A stretch of DNA of 64,000 nt, taken from contig NZ_CP026604.1 of NCBI RefSeq assembly GCF_003063625.1, positions 4,690,065 through 4,754,064 on the forward strand, written 5' to 3'. Positions 39,293-50,610 of the stretch are shown here, one piece after another. A program made the position numbers and the translations under genes. The notes under the pieces are model-generated. The model did no database searches. It was given only the letters and a program-made list of their open reading frames with translations, and was not told the origin of the DNA. Numbering within the stretch: position 1 is the first letter of the stretch; each line of letters starts with the position of its first letter. This DNA is from Saccharobesus litoralis. Lineage in GTDB: Bacteria; Pseudomonadota; Gammaproteobacteria; Enterobacterales; Alteromonadaceae.

Positions 39293-40489
39293 TTAGTTAA
39301 CCCTTCTGTGTTGCGCGATTAACTGATTGGCAGTATGGCGAGCTTCTGTATCTATCGACAAAATTGCTTCAATACAAGTGGCTTTATGTGGTTGATACGT
39401 TTCTAATGCTAATTGATTCAACTGGCTAATTTCAGTAAAGCCAATTTGGTTATTTAAAAATGCGGCAACATTGACTTCATTGGCGGCGTTAAGCACTGTG
39501 GTGGTTTCTTGCCCTTGCTTAAACGCTTGTTTGGCTAAATAAAGGTTAGGATAACGCGCTTCACAGGGTTGGCTAAAACTAAAATCACCACCGGTGACAA
39601 AGTCGTAAGGTTGTACTTTGGTTGATAATCGCTCTGGGAACCCCATTGTATGTGCAATAGGTGTGCGCATATCTGGCTGCCCCATTTGCGCCAACACCGA
39701 ACCGTCCTGATAACGAACCATTGAATGAATGACTGATTGTGGGTGTATTAGCACTTCAATAAACTCTGGCGCCACTGAAAACAAATAACAAGCTTCAATA
39801 AACTCTAAGCCTTTATTCATCATGGTGGCCGAATCAACCGAAATTTTTTGTCCCATACTCCAGTTGGGATGAGCGACAGCTTGAGCAGGGGTTTTACTGG
39901 CAAGCTCTTGTAGTGGAGTATCTCTAAAAGGCCCACCAGAGCCGGTTAAGATAATAGAGCTAACCCCAAAGTCCGAAATGGATTTGTGTAGGTAATCTTG
40001 TTGATAATCAAGAGGCAAGCTTTGAAAGATAGCATTATGTTCACTATCCACTGGCAATAAGGTCGCATTATTTAGCTTCACTTGCTCAATAAATAATTGG
40101 CCCGCCATGACCAAGGATTCTTTATTCGCTAATAAAATACGTTTACCGGCTTGCGCTGCTGCTAAGCAAGGCTTTAAACCTGCAGCGCCGACAATGGCCG
40201 CCATCACGGTATCAACCGCCGCATGGCTAGCAACGTACTCTAAGCCTTCCACGCCAATTAACACTTCAACATCAAGATGAGCAATAAGCGGCTTTAATTG
40301 ACTCGCGGCTTTTTGACTCATGACAACAGCATAAGATGGAGCAAACTCGATACACAGCTCAGCCAGTTTTTCGACTTGAGCATGACCTGTTAGGGCAAAT
40401 ACATTAAATAGTGATGGATTGCTACGCACCACATCTAATGTATTGAGTCCGATTGAGCCTGTTGCACCTAAAACCGAGAGTGTTTGCAT
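39293..40489 (-). CDS. dxr: 1-deoxy-D-xylulose 5-phosphate reductoisomerase
   Basis: This 398-residue NADPH-dependent enzyme makes MEP, the second step of the non-mevalonate isoprenoid pathway. Key motifs are GATGSIGLNTLDV (NADPH site), LANKESLVMAG, PVDSEHNAIFQ (metal ligands) and NWSMGQKISVDSATMMNKG. Length and position (cdsA-dxr-rseP) match the E. coli arrangement. Confidence 0.98.
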   Translation of the reverse strand: MQTLSVLGATGSIGLNTLDVVRSNPSLFNVFALTGHAQVEKLAELCIEFAPSYAVVMSQKAASQLKPLIAHLDVEVLIGVEGLEYVASHAAVDTVMAAIVGAAGLKPCLAAAQAGKRILLANKESLVMAGQLFIEQVKLNNATLLPVDSEHNAIFQSLPLDYQQDYLHKSISDFGVSSIILTGSGGPFRDTPLQELASKTPAQAVAHPNWSMGQKISVDSATMMNKGLEFIEACYLFSVAPEFIEVLIHPQSVIHSMVRYQDGSVLAQMGQPDMRTPIAHTMGFPERLSTKVQPYDFVTGGDFSFSQPCEARYPNLYLAKQAFKQGQETTTVLNAANEVNVAAFLNNQIGFTEISQLNQLALETYQPHKATCIEAILSIDTEARHTANQLIAQHRRVN

Positions 40490-40495
40490 AAACCG

Positions 40496-41371
40496 CTATA
40501 TTACGAAATAAAACAAAAAAGCAAAAATAGGCAGCGCTGCAGTGAGACTATCAATGCGGTCTAAAATACCACCATGTCCTGGCAGTATGGTACCGCTGTC
40601 TTTTATTCCAGCTTGGCGTTTAAGCATACTTTCTAACAAATCACCCAACACTGAGCTAATGACCACGGCAAAAGAAAGTAATGCCATCTGAGCAATATTA
40701 AATGCAGCGAGTAACGGGGTTTGCGCCACTAAAAAAACCACGGCAAAGGCAGCGATCATGCCACCAAGCATCCCTTCAATAGTTTTACCAGGGCTGACGT
40801 TAGGCATGAGTTTACGCTTACCATACGCTTTACCCGCAAAATAAGCCCCAATATCTGCGGCCCAAACTAGCGCCATCGCAAAAAGTAACAGCCATGCACC
40901 AAACTTTGCATCGTCAGCATAATTTGTGCTACGAATTAGCGTGGCCGCAACCCATGTGGGTACTAGGGTTAAAAAACCGAATACCATTTTAAGAAAAGCT
41001 TTTTGCCGCCAAAATGAAGATGTTTTGGGGTAGGACAAAACAAAACCTGCGGCAATAACCCACCAAGCCACCGATGCGCTCAGTAAATACAAGGTTATGT
41101 CAGATTGCATCGAGAAAGCCTGCGGTTGATGCAGATTAAAATGGTAAAATAAATAACCAATAATCCCGATTAGTAATGCCATTAGTGAGATACGTAACCG
41201 TTTTTTAGAAAAACCAATAAACGGCCCCCACTCCCAAGCCCCTAATGCCATGATAAATGCACAAAATGCCGCAAAACCCCAAAGCGGGAATTCAAAAATA
41301 GCAACCAGTGCTACTGGCAGTAAAATAAGGGCGGTAAGTATACGTTTTTTCAAAGAGCTATTATTTTTCAA
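40496..41371 (-). CDS. cdsA: Phosphatidate cytidylyltransferase
   Basis: This 291-residue inner-membrane protein with about eight hydrophobic segments converts phosphatidate and CTP to CDP-diacylglycerol, the substrate of PgsA encoded at 5296. The C-terminal CDS signature ([26 protein letters not shown], here abbreviated by its ends KDSG and GHGG..DRID) is intact. Its TTG start overlaps the uppS end by 11 bases, so translation is probably coupled. Confidence 0.97.
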   Translation of the reverse strand: MKNNSSLKKRILTALILLPVALVAIFEFPLWGFAAFCAFIMALGAWEWGPFIGFSKKRLRISLMALLIGIIGYLFYHFNLHQPQAFSMQSDITLYLLSASVAWWVIAAGFVLSYPKTSSFWRQKAFLKMVFGFLTLVPTWVAATLIRSTNYADDAKFGAWLLLFAMALVWAADIGAYFAGKAYGKRKLMPNVSPGKTIEGMLGGMIAAFAVVFLVAQTPLLAAFNIAQMALLSFAVVISSVLGDLLESMLKRQAGIKDSGTILPGHGGILDRIDSLTAALPIFAFLFYFVI

Positions 41372-42116
41372 TTTGCTCTCCTGTTAACCCAAAGCGACGG
41401 TCACGGTTGGCGTAACACATAATTGCTTTAGCAAAAACTTCGTCATCAAAGTCTGGCCAATGCTCTTCTGCAAAATAAAATTCCGCATACGCAGCTTGCC
41501 ATAATAAAAAGTTACTGATCCTATGCTCACCACTAGTACGGATCATCAAATCTAATTCAGGTAAATCTGCTGTCGCTGTATATTGGTTAAGGGTCTGTTC
41601 AGTAATATCATCAACTGATAATTTTTGCTCAACTACGTCTTGCGCCATAGCCTTGGCAGCACGCGTTATATCCCAACGTCCGCCGTAATTAGCCGCTACA
41701 TTAAATATCAAACCAGTGTTGTCCTTGGTCAGCTCTTGCGCATTAGCTATTTGCTTTTGTAAGCGCTTATTAAAGCCGCTGATATCACCAATAATACGTA
41801 ACTGAACATTATTTTTATGCAGGTTTTTGACTTCTTGCTTTAGTACCAACATAAACAATTCCATTAACATGGAAACTTCTGATTCAGGGCGATTCCAATT
41901 TTCACTACTAAAAGCAAATACAGTTAGGGCATCAATACCAAATTTACGACAAAAGCGTACGGCATTTCGAACTGATTCAACTCCGGCTTTATGACCAAAC
42001 GCTCGAGGTTTACCTCGAGATTTTGCCCAACGACCGTTACCATCCATAATGATAGCTATGTGTTTAGGTAAGCAACTTTTATCTAGCGCTGTTAATTCTT
42101 CTATCGCACTCATCAT
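41361..42116 (-). CDS. uppS: Undecaprenyl diphosphate synthase
   Basis: This 251-residue cis-prenyltransferase makes the C55 lipid carrier for peptidoglycan and O-antigen. The signature [16 protein letters not shown] (residues about 20-35) holds the catalytic Asp, and [18 protein letters not shown] and the tail DRRFG are present. It follows frr, but here a gap of about 400 bp with a terminator and element B separates them, so uppS likely has its own promoter. Confidence 0.98.
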   Translation of the reverse strand: MMSAIEELTALDKSCLPKHIAIIMDGNGRWAKSRGKPRAFGHKAGVESVRNAVRFCRKFGIDALTVFAFSSENWNRPESEVSMLMELFMLVLKQEVKNLHKNNVQLRIIGDISGFNKRLQKQIANAQELTKDNTGLIFNVAANYGGRWDITRAAKAMAQDVVEQKLSVDDITEQTLNQYTATADLPELDLMIRTSGEHRISNFLLWQAAYAEFYFAEEHWPDFDDEVFAKAIMCYANRDRRFGLTGEQIEK

Positions 42117-42154
42117 AAAGTGTTCTAATTATTTCTTTTCCTAATCTTTTAAGC

Positions 42155-42326
42155 TATAGCCAAAGCAATCGGGTTCTAATGCAACCACGGTATCCTACTT
42201 TTTCATCCAAGCTTTATTCGTGCAGGCAACGTCAAAACCACATGCTCTTTTGCTCCACTATGTAATTGGGGCAAAGTCGAGAACAGAACTGACAATAAAC
42301 CTTAAAACCCGAGCGTGACGACTATA
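42155..42326 (+). mobile_element. MITE-like palindromic element, diverged copy B
   Basis: A 172-bp diverged relative of copies A and C. The ends are TATAGCCAAAGCAATCGGGT on the left and, on the opposite strand, TATAGTCGTCACGCTCGGGT. Shared internal blocks in the same order include CATGCTCTTTTGCTC, ACTATGTAATTGGGG, CAAAGTCGAGA and CTGACAATAAACC. It keeps parts of both internal blocks of copy C that copy A lacks. Confidence 0.75.
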
Positions 42327-42463
42327 TAAACGCCCAAAATAATGACGCACAAGAATATACGTTTACCCCTAAAAAGGCGAACGAATCTTAGCTTAATTTA
42401 TGCGATTTAAACGTTAATGCCACTAAATCAAACAATTTGTTCAATTTATCACCAAACACAAAC

Positions 42464-42493
42464 AAAAAAGGCCGTGCATTTTGCTACGGCCTT
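42464..42493 (-). terminator. Terminator after frr
   Basis: Minus-strand stem AAGGCCGT...ACGGCCTT with a loop of about eight bases, followed by TTTTTTG; about 20 bp after the frr stop. Confidence 0.85.
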
Positions 42494-42512
42494 AATTAAT
42501 TCCATAAAAAGA

Positions 42513-43070
42513 TTAAATTTCCATTAACTCTTTTTCTTTATCAGCAAGAATTGAATCAATGTTTTTAATAGCAGCGTCGGTTACTTTTTGCACTTCTTCT
42601 TCACCTTTACGTTGCTCATCTTCACTGATTTCTTTTTCTTTTTGCAGCTCTTTTAAATCGCCATTTGCGTCACGACGAATGTTACGTATAGCAACACGCC
42701 CCTTTTCTGCTTCAGCTCGAACTAACTTAATTAAATCTTTACGACGCTCTTCCGTTAATGGCGGTAAAGGAATACGGATGACAGTACCTGCAGAGCTTGG
42801 GTTAAGACCTAAATCAGACGTCAAAATAGCCTTCTCTACCGCTTGCAATAAGCTTTTATCAAATAAAGAAACAGCTAATGTACGTGAATCTTCAACGGTT
42901 ACGTTACCAACCTGTTTTAATGGCGTATCCGCACCATAGTATGGAACCATAATGCCATCTAATAATGCAGGGTGGGCACGGCCAGTTCTGATTTTAGATA
43001 ACTGACTTTTTAAAGCTTCGATGCTTTTAGACATGCGCTCTTGCGCATCACTTTTAATTTCGTTTATCAC
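42513..43070 (-). CDS. frr: Ribosome recycling factor
   Basis: This 185-residue protein splits post-termination ribosomes with EF-G. Family signatures are [21 protein letters not shown] and a conserved acidic C-terminal helix bundle; the length equals E. coli RRF. The start is GTG at 43070. It follows pyrH after 20 bp in the rpsB-tsf-pyrH-frr cluster. Confidence 0.98.
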   Translation of the reverse strand: MINEIKSDAQERMSKSIEALKSQLSKIRTGRAHPALLDGIMVPYYGADTPLKQVGNVTVEDSRTLAVSLFDKSLLQAVEKAILTSDLGLNPSSAGTVIRIPLPPLTEERRKDLIKLVRAEAEKGRVAIRNIRRDANGDLKELQKEKEISEDEQRKGEEEVQKVTDAAIKNIDSILADKEKELMEI

Positions 43071-43090
43071 AGCAGTATCCTATTACTTAA

Positions 43091-43828
43091 TTATTCTTGA
43101 AAGTTTTCGGCATGGTCAATTAAGGTGCCTTCTTCTTCACCCATTATCACATTGCGCAAAGCGCCAGGTGTATTCATATTAAATACACGAATTGGTAAGC
43201 TGTGATCACGTGCCAACGTAAATGCAGCTAAGTCCATGACTTTTAATTCTTTTTCTAATACTTCTTGATAGCTAAGCTTACTATGTAATTTTGCATCTGG
43301 ATTCGTTACAGGATCAGCGTCATAAACACCATCCACCTTAGTGCCTTTCAATACGACGTCAGCTTCAATTTCGATACCGCGTAAACAAGCAGCTGAATCC
43401 GTAGTAAAGAATGGATTACCCGTACCAGCAGAGAAGATAACAACCTTACCTGACTTCAATAAACCAATCGCTTCTGCCCAGTTATAGCTATCACAAATAC
43501 CACTTAATTCAATAGCAGACATTAAACGGGCGTTAACGAACGCGCGGTGTAATGCATCACGCATAGCTAGACCATTCATTACCGTCGCCAGCATACCCAT
43601 ATGATCGCCAACAACACGATTCATACCGGCTTTCGCTAAACCTGAACCACGGAAAATGTTACCACCACCTAAAACAATACCGACTTGAACACCCAGTTCA
43701 ACTAACTCTTTAATTTCAGACGCCATGCGATCCAACACTTTTGGATCAATACCAAAGCCTTCTGAGCCTATTAATGCTTCACCACTAAGTTTTAAAAGAA
43801 CACGACGATAACTAGGTTTTAGATTCAT
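43091..43828 (-). CDS. pyrH: Uridylate kinase
   Basis: This enzyme of about 245 residues phosphorylates UMP to UDP. It belongs to the amino-acid kinase fold, with [30 protein letters not shown] and [16 protein letters not shown] start it at ATG 43828, preceded by AGGGA at the right distance; the frame continues 12 codons further upstream without similarity. A gap of about 260 bp separates it from tsf. Confidence 0.97.
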   Translation of the reverse strand: MNLKPSYRRVLLKLSGEALIGSEGFGIDPKVLDRMASEIKELVELGVQVGIVLGGGNIFRGSGLAKAGMNRVVGDHMGMLATVMNGLAMRDALHRAFVNARLMSAIELSGICDSYNWAEAIGLLKSGKVVIFSAGTGNPFFTTDSAACLRGIEIEADVVLKGTKVDGVYDADPVTNPDAKLHSKLSYQEVLEKELKVMDLAAFTLARDHSLPIRVFNMNTPGALRNVIMGEEEGTLIDHAENFQE

Positions 43829-44048
43829 TATAATTCCCTGATTGCAATAAATTGTTACAAACACATTTTAACAGCAGCCTTTTAACAACAAGAAAGCTAT
43901 TGTGAAAATAGGTTTAATCGTTCAAATAATCAAAGTGATTGAGTTTTATGTTCTGTTTCTTTTTCTGCTATAAAACATCAATTTTTACATGCTTGTCAAT
44001 AAGCTGGCAGACGTCAAGTCCTAAACTTATTGTAAGAAGAATATAAAA

Positions 44049-44072
44049 GAAAGCCGCGCTTAGCGCGGCTTG
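44049..44072 (-). terminator. Terminator after tsf
   Basis: The stem AAGCCGCGC-TAA-GCGCGGCTT followed by TCTTTTAT on the minus strand, about 15 bp after the tsf stop. Confidence 0.85.
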
Positions 44073-44085
44073 TTGAAGATTGGAA

Positions 44086-44937
44086 TTAAGCTTTTTTAGC
44101 TGCTTCCATTTGAGCAGCAACTTCTGCTGCAAAATCTTCTTCTTTTTTCTCAATACCTTCACCGACTTCTAAGCGAATGAAAGTAGAAACACTTGCGCCT
44201 TTCTCTTTAAGGAAAGCACCAACTGTTTTCTTCGGTTCCATGATGAAAGCTTGACCAGTAAGAGAAACTTCACCAGTGAACTTCTTCATACGACCAGTAA
44301 CCATCTTCTCAGCGATTTCCGCAGGCTTACCTTCGTTCATCGCGATATCGATTTGGATAGCTTTTTCTTTTTCAACAACGTCAGCAGGTACGTCTTCTGG
44401 ATTAACGTAATCAGGCTTACTTGCAGCAACGTGCATAGCAACGTGCTTTAATGTTTCAGCGTCTGCATCACCAGCTACAACAACACCGATACGGTCGCCG
44501 TGACGGTATGAAGCTAGGCTGTCACCATCAACATACTCCAAACGACGAATGTTGATATTTTCACCAATTTTAGCAACTAACGTTACACGTTGTTCTTCAA
44601 ACTGTTCTTTTAATGCTTCAACAGTTACTTTGCTAGCCGCAGCAGCTTCAGCTACTTGGTTAGCAAAACCTAAGAAGTTTTCATCCTTAGCTACGAAATC
44701 TGTTTGGCAGTTAACTTCAACTAATGCAGCAAAACCTTCGCCTTGAGCGACAAGGATAGTACCTTCAGCTGCAATATTACCTGCTTTTTTGGCCGCTTTC
44801 GCTTGACCATTTTTACGCATATTTTCGATTGCTAGCTCAATGTCACCATCAGTTTCAACAAGAGCTTTTTTACAATCCATCATACCAGCGCCAGTGCGCT
44901 CGCGAAGTTCTTTTACTAAAGCAGCAGTGATTGCCAT
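44086..44937 (-). CDS. tsf: Translation elongation factor Ts
   Basis: This 283-residue guanine nucleotide exchange factor recharges EF-Tu. The N-terminal UBA-like motif is [20 protein letters not shown], and the exchange site [10 protein letters not shown] follows (about residues 80-90). The length equals E. coli EF-Ts. It is the second gene after rpsB. Confidence 0.98.
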   Translation of the reverse strand: MAITAALVKELRERTGAGMMDCKKALVETDGDIELAIENMRKNGQAKAAKKAGNIAAEGTILVAQGEGFAALVEVNCQTDFVAKDENFLGFANQVAEAAAASKVTVEALKEQFEEQRVTLVAKIGENINIRRLEYVDGDSLASYRHGDRIGVVVAGDADAETLKHVAMHVAASKPDYVNPEDVPADVVEKEKAIQIDIAMNEGKPAEIAEKMVTGRMKKFTGEVSLTGQAFIMEPKKTVGAFLKEKGASVSTFIRLEVGEGIEKKEEDFAAEVAAQMEAAKKA

Positions 44938-44995
44938 CTTTTTAATTCCTCGTAAAATTTAAGCGCTTAAAACCCTATAAAGGTTTTAATAATAA

Positions 44996-45019
44996 ACAGG
45001 GGCTATAAGCCCCTGCCAT
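44996..45019 (-). terminator. Attenuator-like terminator between rpsB and tsf
   Basis: The stem CAGGGGC-TTATA-GCCCCTG followed by TTTATTATT on the minus strand lies between rpsB and tsf. Such intercistronic terminators are known to lower tsf expression relative to rpsB; partial read-through here is an inference. Confidence 0.7.
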
Positions 45020-45048
45020 TTCAAGAATATCTTGCGTTTATTGCAATA

Positions 45049-45780
45049 TTATTCAGCAGCTTCTACAAAACCATCTTGCTCAGCTTGTGCTTCGATGTTT
45101 TGCTCACGACCTTCAGCGATCGCAGTTGCAGCCGCGTTTAAATACAATTGAATTGCACGGATTGCGTCATCGTTACCTGGGATAACAAAATCAACACTAT
45201 CTGGGCTTGAGTTAGTATCAACAACAGAGATAACAGGAATACCTAGGTTATTCGCTTCTTTGATAGCAATGTGCTCGTGCTCAGCATCAATAACGAATAA
45301 AGCGTCTGGTAAGCCGCCCATATCTTTGATACCGCCTAAGCTTTTCTCAAGTTTTTCCATTTCACGAGTACGCATTAAAGCTTCTTTTTTAGTTAGCTTT
45401 TCAAAAGTACCGTCTTGGCTTTGTGCTTCTAAATCTTTTAAACGCTTGATCGATTGACGAACTGTTTTCCAGTTAGTCAACATACCACCTAACCAACGGT
45501 GGTTAACGTAGAACTGGTCTGATTTTTGAGCAGCTTCTTTAACAGCATCAGATGCAGCGCGCTTAGTACCAACAAATAAAACTTTACCTTTTTTAGAAGC
45601 AACGCCTGATAACTCATTTAACGCTGATTTGAATAAAGGAACCGTTTTTTCTAAGTTGATGATATGAATTTTGTTACGAGCACCGAAGATGAAAGGCTTC
45701 ATCTTAGGATTCCAGTAACGAGTTTGGTGACCAAAGTGAACACCAGCTTGCAACATGTCGCGCATTGAAACGTTTGCCAT
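45049..45780 (-). CDS. rpsB: 30S ribosomal protein S2
   Basis: This 243-residue ribosomal protein begins [20 protein letters not shown] and has the family signature [21 protein letters not shown] (ends KMKPF and INLEKT). I choose the ATG at 45780 with AGAGGAA upstream; an earlier in-frame GTG-type start at 45813 would place the leader motif GGAGGCCTAACCCC inside the coding region. It leads the rpsB-tsf operon. Confidence 0.98.
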   Translation of the reverse strand: MANVSMRDMLQAGVHFGHQTRYWNPKMKPFIFGARNKIHIINLEKTVPLFKSALNELSGVASKKGKVLFVGTKRAASDAVKEAAQKSDQFYVNHRWLGGMLTNWKTVRQSIKRLKDLEAQSQDGTFEKLTKKEALMRTREMEKLEKSLGGIKDMGGLPDALFVIDAEHEHIAIKEANNLGIPVISVVDTNSSPDSVDFVIPGNDDAIRAIQLYLNAAATAIAEGREQNIEAQAEQDGFVEAAE

Positions 45781-45905
45781 AATTTCCTCTCTTGGGGTTA
45801 GGCCTCCACGCACCCATTAGTACCGACTTAAAACTTAATTTAAGCACCCCGGACTAACGTTGTAGTACGTGTGTGTAATTAATAAAAAATAGTTAGTGCC
45901 TCAGG
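45781..45905 (-). promoter_or_regulatory. rpsB 5' leader (S2 autoregulation element)
   Basis: The leader carries CGGGGTGC and, just before the start codon, GGAGGCCTAACCCC, which can pair (GGGGT with ACCCC). These are the conserved blocks of the gammaproteobacterial rpsB leader, where S2 represses its own operon. Recognition is by motif only. Confidence 0.7.
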
Positions 45906-45930
45906 TAAGTTGAGCCACCACAATCATGAG

Positions 45931-45951
45931 TTAAATCCAATTTGGATTTAA
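45931..45951. repeat. Perfect 21-bp palindrome at the start of the rpsB transcript
   Basis: TTAAATCCAA and TTGGATTTAA flank a single central base. It lies just downstream of the predicted rpsB -10 box, so it is near the 5' end of the mRNA or acts as a DNA site. Confidence 0.7.
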
Positions 45952-45959
45952 CGGCGCGC

Positions 45960-45988
45960 TTTATACCATAAACCGCCCCCAACAACAA
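45960..45988 (-). promoter_or_regulatory. Promoter of rpsB-tsf
   Basis: Minus strand -35 TTGTTG, 17-bp spacer, -10 TATAAA, GC-rich discriminator GCGCGCC. The divergent map gene begins about 150 bp to the right; I see no clear promoter for it. Confidence 0.6.
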
Positions 45989-46139
45989 TTTATTTGCGTA
46001 AACTCGACTAAATATTTTTTTATAAACTCAGCCGTTTTGCACATGCTAAAAGCCGCAAAATCACGTAAAATCGCCTGTCAAAATTGAAATTGTGAATATT
46101 AAGCAAATTCAATCGGTTATAAATTCAAGAGAGAACTGA

Positions 46140-46958
46140 ATGGCTGCGGTAATAAAAACTCCTGAAGAAATTGAAAAAATGCGCGTTTCTGGCCGAATGG
46201 CTGCGCAAGTGTTAGAAATGATTGGCCCTTATGTCAAAAAAGGCGTAACGACTGATGAACTCAATCAGATCTGCCATGACTATATTCGCAATGAATTTAA
46301 AGCCTACCCTGCTCCACTAAATTATCACGGCTTTCCAAAATCAATTTGTACGTCGGTTAATCATGTTATTTGTCACGGCATACCATCAGATAAAAAATTA
46401 AAAGACGGTGACATTATTAACATTGATGTAACGGTTCGATTTGATGAAGACAGTACAGACCCCGATCATCCACATGGTTACCATGGCGATACCAGTAAAA
46501 TGTTTTTCGTGGGCAAACCCAGTATTTTAGCTCAGCGCTTAGTTAAAATAACCCAAGAATGCATGTACAAAGCAATTGAAATAGTTAAGCCGGGAACTCG
46601 CCTAGGCGACATTGGCGCTATTATCCAAAAACATGCAGAGTCGCACGGCTACAGCGTAGTTCAAGAATACTGCGGACACGGTATAGGTAAAACATTCCAT
46701 GAAGACCCACAAATTGTCCATTATGGTAAAGCGGGGACAGGTGAAGAGTTACAAGCCGGAATGTGCATTACTATTGAACCCATGATCAATGCGGGTAAGC
46801 GCCATAGTAAATTATTAAAGGATAATTGGACTGTTGTCACCAAAGATCGCAGTTTAAGTGCTCAATGGGAACATACATTACTCATTACAGATAATGGTGT
46901 AGAAATACTCACATTGCGTAATGACGAAGACTTTCCAAGAGTCATTGAGCACAAATAG
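46140..46958 (+). CDS. map: Type I methionine aminopeptidase
   Basis: This 272-residue metalloenzyme removes N-terminal Met from nascent proteins. Conserved segments with metal ligands are DGDIINIDVTVR, HGDTSKMFFVG, CGHGIGKTFHEDP, ITIEPM and WEHTLLIT. The start MAAVIKTPEEIEKMR is typical. Divergence from rpsB is the common arrangement in this class. Confidence 0.98.
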   Translation: MAAVIKTPEEIEKMRVSGRMAAQVLEMIGPYVKKGVTTDELNQICHDYIRNEFKAYPAPLNYHGFPKSICTSVNHVICHGIPSDKKLKDGDIINIDVTVRFDEDSTDPDHPHGYHGDTSKMFFVGKPSILAQRLVKITQECMYKAIEIVKPGTRLGDIGAIIQKHAESHGYSVVQEYCGHGIGKTFHEDPQIVHYGKAGTGEELQAGMCITIEPMINAGKRHSKLLKDNWTVVTKDRSLSAQWEHTLLITDNGVEILTLRNDEDFPRVIEHK

Positions 46959-47022
46959 GCATAGTCCAAGCTTAATTATTTAATCAGCCAGTAATAAATC
47001 CATAACTCGAATAGGATAACCA

Positions 47023-49644
47023 GTGAGCGACCAGCAATTTCATATTGAACTGATACATCGTATTTCGAACCCTAACGATATTGTCAATATTAAGAAACAG
47101 GTAAGCGATTATCACGATTACTTACGTGAAAGTTTTGCTAAACAACCTATTAATAAAATTATTCTAGGTCGAGCCTTTTATATTGATTGTTTAATTCGTC
47201 ATCTTTGGAAATCGTTAGAGCTTGAGCAATATAAAGACTTATCTTTAATTGCTGTCGGGGGTTACGGGCGTGGGCACTTAAACCTTCACTCAGACATAGA
47301 TCTACTGATTCTCTACAAGTCGTCTATAAAACCCGAAGTCAAAACGCTCATAAGTCAATTTATTACTTTGCTATGGGATATAGGCTTAGATGTAGGACAA
47401 AGCGTTCGCTCTATCAAAGAGACAATAACGTTAGCAAAAGGTGATATTACAATTGCCACCAACTTATTAGAAGCACGGATCGTTGCTGGTTGTGATACGA
47501 CATTTGCGAAACTGGAAAAAGAAATAGGTCATAGACGCTTTTGGCCCAGCGATAAGTTTTTTACCGAAAAACGCAAAGAACAACGCGAACGCCATGCCAA
47601 ATTTAACGGCACAAGCTACAACTTAGAGCCAAACATCAAAGAAAATCCTGGCGGCTTACGTGATATACAAATGATTGGCTGGGTTGCCAAAAAACATTTT
47701 AATGTCGCCGATGGTAACGATTTAGTTAAAAAAGATTTTCTGCAACCGCAAGAGCTACTCGAACTACAAGAGTGTCGCCAGTTCCTATGGAAAATTCGCT
47801 GTGCGCTACATATTGTCGCTAAACGTTCTGAAAACCGTTTGTTATTTGAATACCAAACCGACGTTGCAAAATTACTTAACTATGGTGATGAAGGTAAAGC
47901 ATCTGTCGAAAAGATGATGAAGGAATACTTTGTTGTCGCCCGTCGTATTTCAGAACTCAACCAAATGCTGCTGCAATATTTCTCAGAAGCAATCTTAGAG
48001 CCCATCAACCCAAAGCGTTGCCAAGCTATTAATGAAAACTACGATTTATACAACGACTTAATTGTATTAAAAAATCCACAAGCATTAGAAACACCAACAG
48101 GGTTATTACACCTGTTCCACGTTATTGCCGACAACCCGCAAATAAAAGGGTTGCATTCAATGACATTACGCCAGCTACGTATGGCTCGGCGATTCTATGA
48201 GCATAAAGAAGAACAGTTAGCTGAACATATCGAGTGCCAATTAGCCTTTAAACAACTAATTAAGCATCCAAACTTTTTTGACTCGGCTTGGGATTTAATG
48301 CATCAACACGGCATTATGGCAATATATACTCATTATTGGGCGCACATTGTCGGTTTAATGCAGTTTGATTTGTTTCATGCCTACACTGTGGATGAGCACA
48401 CTCATAGATTGATCAAAAATATTTATCGGTATACTCAATTTGAGTTTACCAATGAATTTCCTCGTTGCTCCTCTATATGTAATGATTTCCCGCGCATGGA
48501 TCTGCTTTATTTAGCCGCTATATTTCACGATATCTGCAAAGGTAAAAATGGCGACCATTCAAAACTTGGGGCAGTTGCTGTACGTGAATTTATGACACAG
48601 CACGGCTATGCAGAAATCGATATTGATTTAGTCGCTTGGTTAGTTGACAACCATTTAGAGATCTCTGTCGTTTCACAGCGTAAAGACATTAATGACCCAC
48701 AAGTTATCAATGAGTTTGCAGATTTAGTCGAAGATGAAATTCGTTTAAACTTGCTTTATGCACTGACATTGGCAGATATTCGCGCCACCAATAAAAGCCT
48801 CTATAACCAATGGAAGGCGTCACTAATGCGTGAACTATATACTTGTACGTTAAAAGTACTGCGTACAGGTCAAAGACAAAGTTTATCGCAATCTCAACGT
48901 ATCCAACAACGTAAAGCCGATACCATTGAGCTATTGGAGAATACCCAAGTCAGTGACCAGCAATTTGAACAGTTTTGGCAATCGATGGGCGATGAATATC
49001 ACCTGCGTCATAAACCTGCGCAAATTGCATGGCATTGTGAGCAAATTTCAGCTTCAACTGACAATCAGCCCATTATCAAAGTACATAATGATTTACATAA
49101 AGGCGGGACTACCGTGTTCGTCTATTGTAAAGATAGACCGTTCCTTTTCTCGGGCATTGCTTCTAACCTCGCGGTTAAAAATTTCAATGTTCATGCCGCT
49201 ATGATATTTAGCAGTGATCAAGGCATGGCGGTTGATAGCTTTATCATTTTAGAAGACGATGGAACACTAGTTGATAACGAGCGGAGCCAAGACGCCATCC
49301 GAGCCGTTGAAAACGCAATTAACTGCGGTGAAGACTTTGTTATCAATGAACGTATTCCGCGTAAAATGAAACAATTTAATGTACCAACCAAGGTATTTTG
49401 GTTGGACAGCGACTATCACGACCGTACATTAATGGAACTAGAAGCCTTAGATACACCTGGCTTGCTAGCAAAAATTGGTCGCGTATTCTTGCAAAACAAC
49501 GTAACCCTTCACTCAGCAAAAGTAGCAACCATTGGTGAGCGCGCAGAAGACTTTTTTGTATTAAGCGATGATGAAGGCAATAAGCTTAGTGATGAACAAA
49601 AGCGCATATTGTCTGAACAAATTAAACAAGAGCTCAAGCTCTAA
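47023..49644 (+). CDS. glnD: Bifunctional uridylyltransferase/uridylyl-removing enzyme GlnD
   Basis: This 873-residue nitrogen sensor modifies and demodifies PII proteins in response to glutamine. The nucleotidyltransferase motif [19 protein letters not shown] (about residues 77-95) is intact. The HD domain has [13 protein letters not shown] (about 505-517). Two ACT domains end the protein, with [16 protein letters not shown] and [17 protein letters not shown]. The start is GTG at 47023. It lies between map and dapD as in many gammaproteobacteria. Confidence 0.98.
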   Translation: MSDQQFHIELIHRISNPNDIVNIKKQVSDYHDYLRESFAKQPINKIILGRAFYIDCLIRHLWKSLELEQYKDLSLIAVGGYGRGHLNLHSDIDLLILYKSSIKPEVKTLISQFITLLWDIGLDVGQSVRSIKETITLAKGDITIATNLLEARIVAGCDTTFAKLEKEIGHRRFWPSDKFFTEKRKEQRERHAKFNGTSYNLEPNIKENPGGLRDIQMIGWVAKKHFNVADGNDLVKKDFLQPQELLELQECRQFLWKIRCALHIVAKRSENRLLFEYQTDVAKLLNYGDEGKASVEKMMKEYFVVARRISELNQMLLQYFSEAILEPINPKRCQAINENYDLYNDLIVLKNPQALETPTGLLHLFHVIADNPQIKGLHSMTLRQLRMARRFYEHKEEQLAEHIECQLAFKQLIKHPNFFDSAWDLMHQHGIMAIYTHYWAHIVGLMQFDLFHAYTVDEHTHRLIKNIYRYTQFEFTNEFPRCSSICNDFPRMDLLYLAAIFHDICKGKNGDHSKLGAVAVREFMTQHGYAEIDIDLVAWLVDNHLEISVVSQRKDINDPQVINEFADLVEDEIRLNLLYALTLADIRATNKSLYNQWKASLMRELYTCTLKVLRTGQRQSLSQSQRIQQRKADTIELLENTQVSDQQFEQFWQSMGDEYHLRHKPAQIAWHCEQISASTDNQPIIKVHNDLHKGGTTVFVYCKDRPFLFSGIASNLAVKNFNVHAAMIFSSDQGMAVDSFIILEDDGTLVDNERSQDAIRAVENAINCGEDFVINERIPRKMKQFNVPTKVFWLDSDYHDRTLMELEALDTPGLLAKIGRVFLQNNVTLHSAKVATIGERAEDFFVLSDDEGNKLSDEQKRILSEQIKQELKL

Positions 49645-49670
49645 ACTCATTTTATAAGATAGGAAATATC

Positions 49671-50498
49671 ATGTCTGATTTAAAAGCAGTAATTGAAGCG
49701 GCATTTGAAGACCGCGCTAATATCACTCCAGGTACAGTTAAGCCTGAAATTAAAAAAGCAATCGAAGACGCCATCGAATTAATCGACTCTGGTAAAGCTC
49801 GCGTTGCAGAAAAAATTGCAGGTGAATGGGTCGTTCATCAATGGCTTAAAAAAGCAGTATTACTATCATTCCGCATCAATGATAATGCACCAATGGCCGG
49901 TGGCGAAACTCAGTATTATGACAAAGTTGCTCCTAAATATGCCGATTATACAGAAGAGCAATTCAAAGCAGACGGCGTACGTGTAGTACCACCAGCGGCA
50001 GTGCGTAAAGGTTCTTACATTGCTCCTAACGTTGTATTAATGCCTAGCTATGTCAATATTGGTGCTTTTGTTGATGAAGGTACTATGGTTGACACTTGGG
50101 CAACTGTTGGTTCATGTGCGCAAATAGGTAAAAACGTTCACCTTTCTGGTGGTGTAGGTATTGGTGGTGTTTTAGAGCCACTACAAGCTAACCCAACGAT
50201 CATTGAAGACAACTGTTTTATCGGCGCTCGTTCGGAAGTAGTAGAAGGCGTAGTCGTTGAAGAAGGCGCTGTACTATCAATGGGTGTATACATCAGCCAA
50301 AGCACGCGCATTTATGACCGTGAAACAGGTCAAATTCACTATGGCCGTGTACCAGCAGGCTCTGTTGTTGTTCCTGGTTCTTTACCTTCTAAAGACGGTA
50401 CACATAGCCTATATGCAGCCATTATCGTTAAGAAAGTAGACGCCCAAACGCGTGCTAAAGTTGGCGTTAACAACTTACTACGTAACATTGACGAGTAA
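49671..50498 (+). CDS. dapD: Tetrahydrodipicolinate N-succinyltransferase
   Basis: This 275-residue trimeric left-handed beta-helix enzyme uses succinyl-CoA in the lysine/diaminopimelate pathway. Features are [10 protein letters not shown], the hexapeptide region [20 protein letters not shown] and [20 protein letters not shown]. Its length equals that of E. coli DapD. It is 26 bp after glnD and ends in a terminator. Confidence 0.98.
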   Translation: MSDLKAVIEAAFEDRANITPGTVKPEIKKAIEDAIELIDSGKARVAEKIAGEWVVHQWLKKAVLLSFRINDNAPMAGGETQYYDKVAPKYADYTEEQFKADGVRVVPPAAVRKGSYIAPNVVLMPSYVNIGAFVDEGTMVDTWATVGSCAQIGKNVHLSGGVGIGGVLEPLQANPTIIEDNCFIGARSEVVEGVVVEEGAVLSMGVYISQSTRIYDRETGQIHYGRVPAGSVVVPGSLPSKDGTHSLYAAIIVKKVDAQTRAKVGVNNLLRNIDE

Positions 50499-50551
50499 GC
50501 GGCCACTTAACTCTAGTTTGAGCTGCTAGTAAAATAATAGTTCCATAACGT

Positions 50552-50586
50552 AAAATGCCGAGTTAAAACTCGGCATTTTTTGTTTT
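50552..50586 (+). terminator. Terminator after dapD, usable from both sides
   Basis: The stem AAAATGCCGAG...CTCGGCATTTT with a short A-rich loop and T-run lies between dapD and the convergent lipoprotein gene. Confidence 0.9.
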
Positions 50587-50610
50587 TAATTTTAAAGCAG
50601 CCAGTCAAAA

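Larger units (their letters stand above)
42117..42512. other. Gene-free stretch between frr and uppS
   Basis: No gene. From right to left it holds the frr terminator (42464-42493) and MITE-like copy B (42155-42326). Only about 38 bp remain between the element and the uppS start, so the uppS promoter must lie in or beyond the element. Confidence 0.6.
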
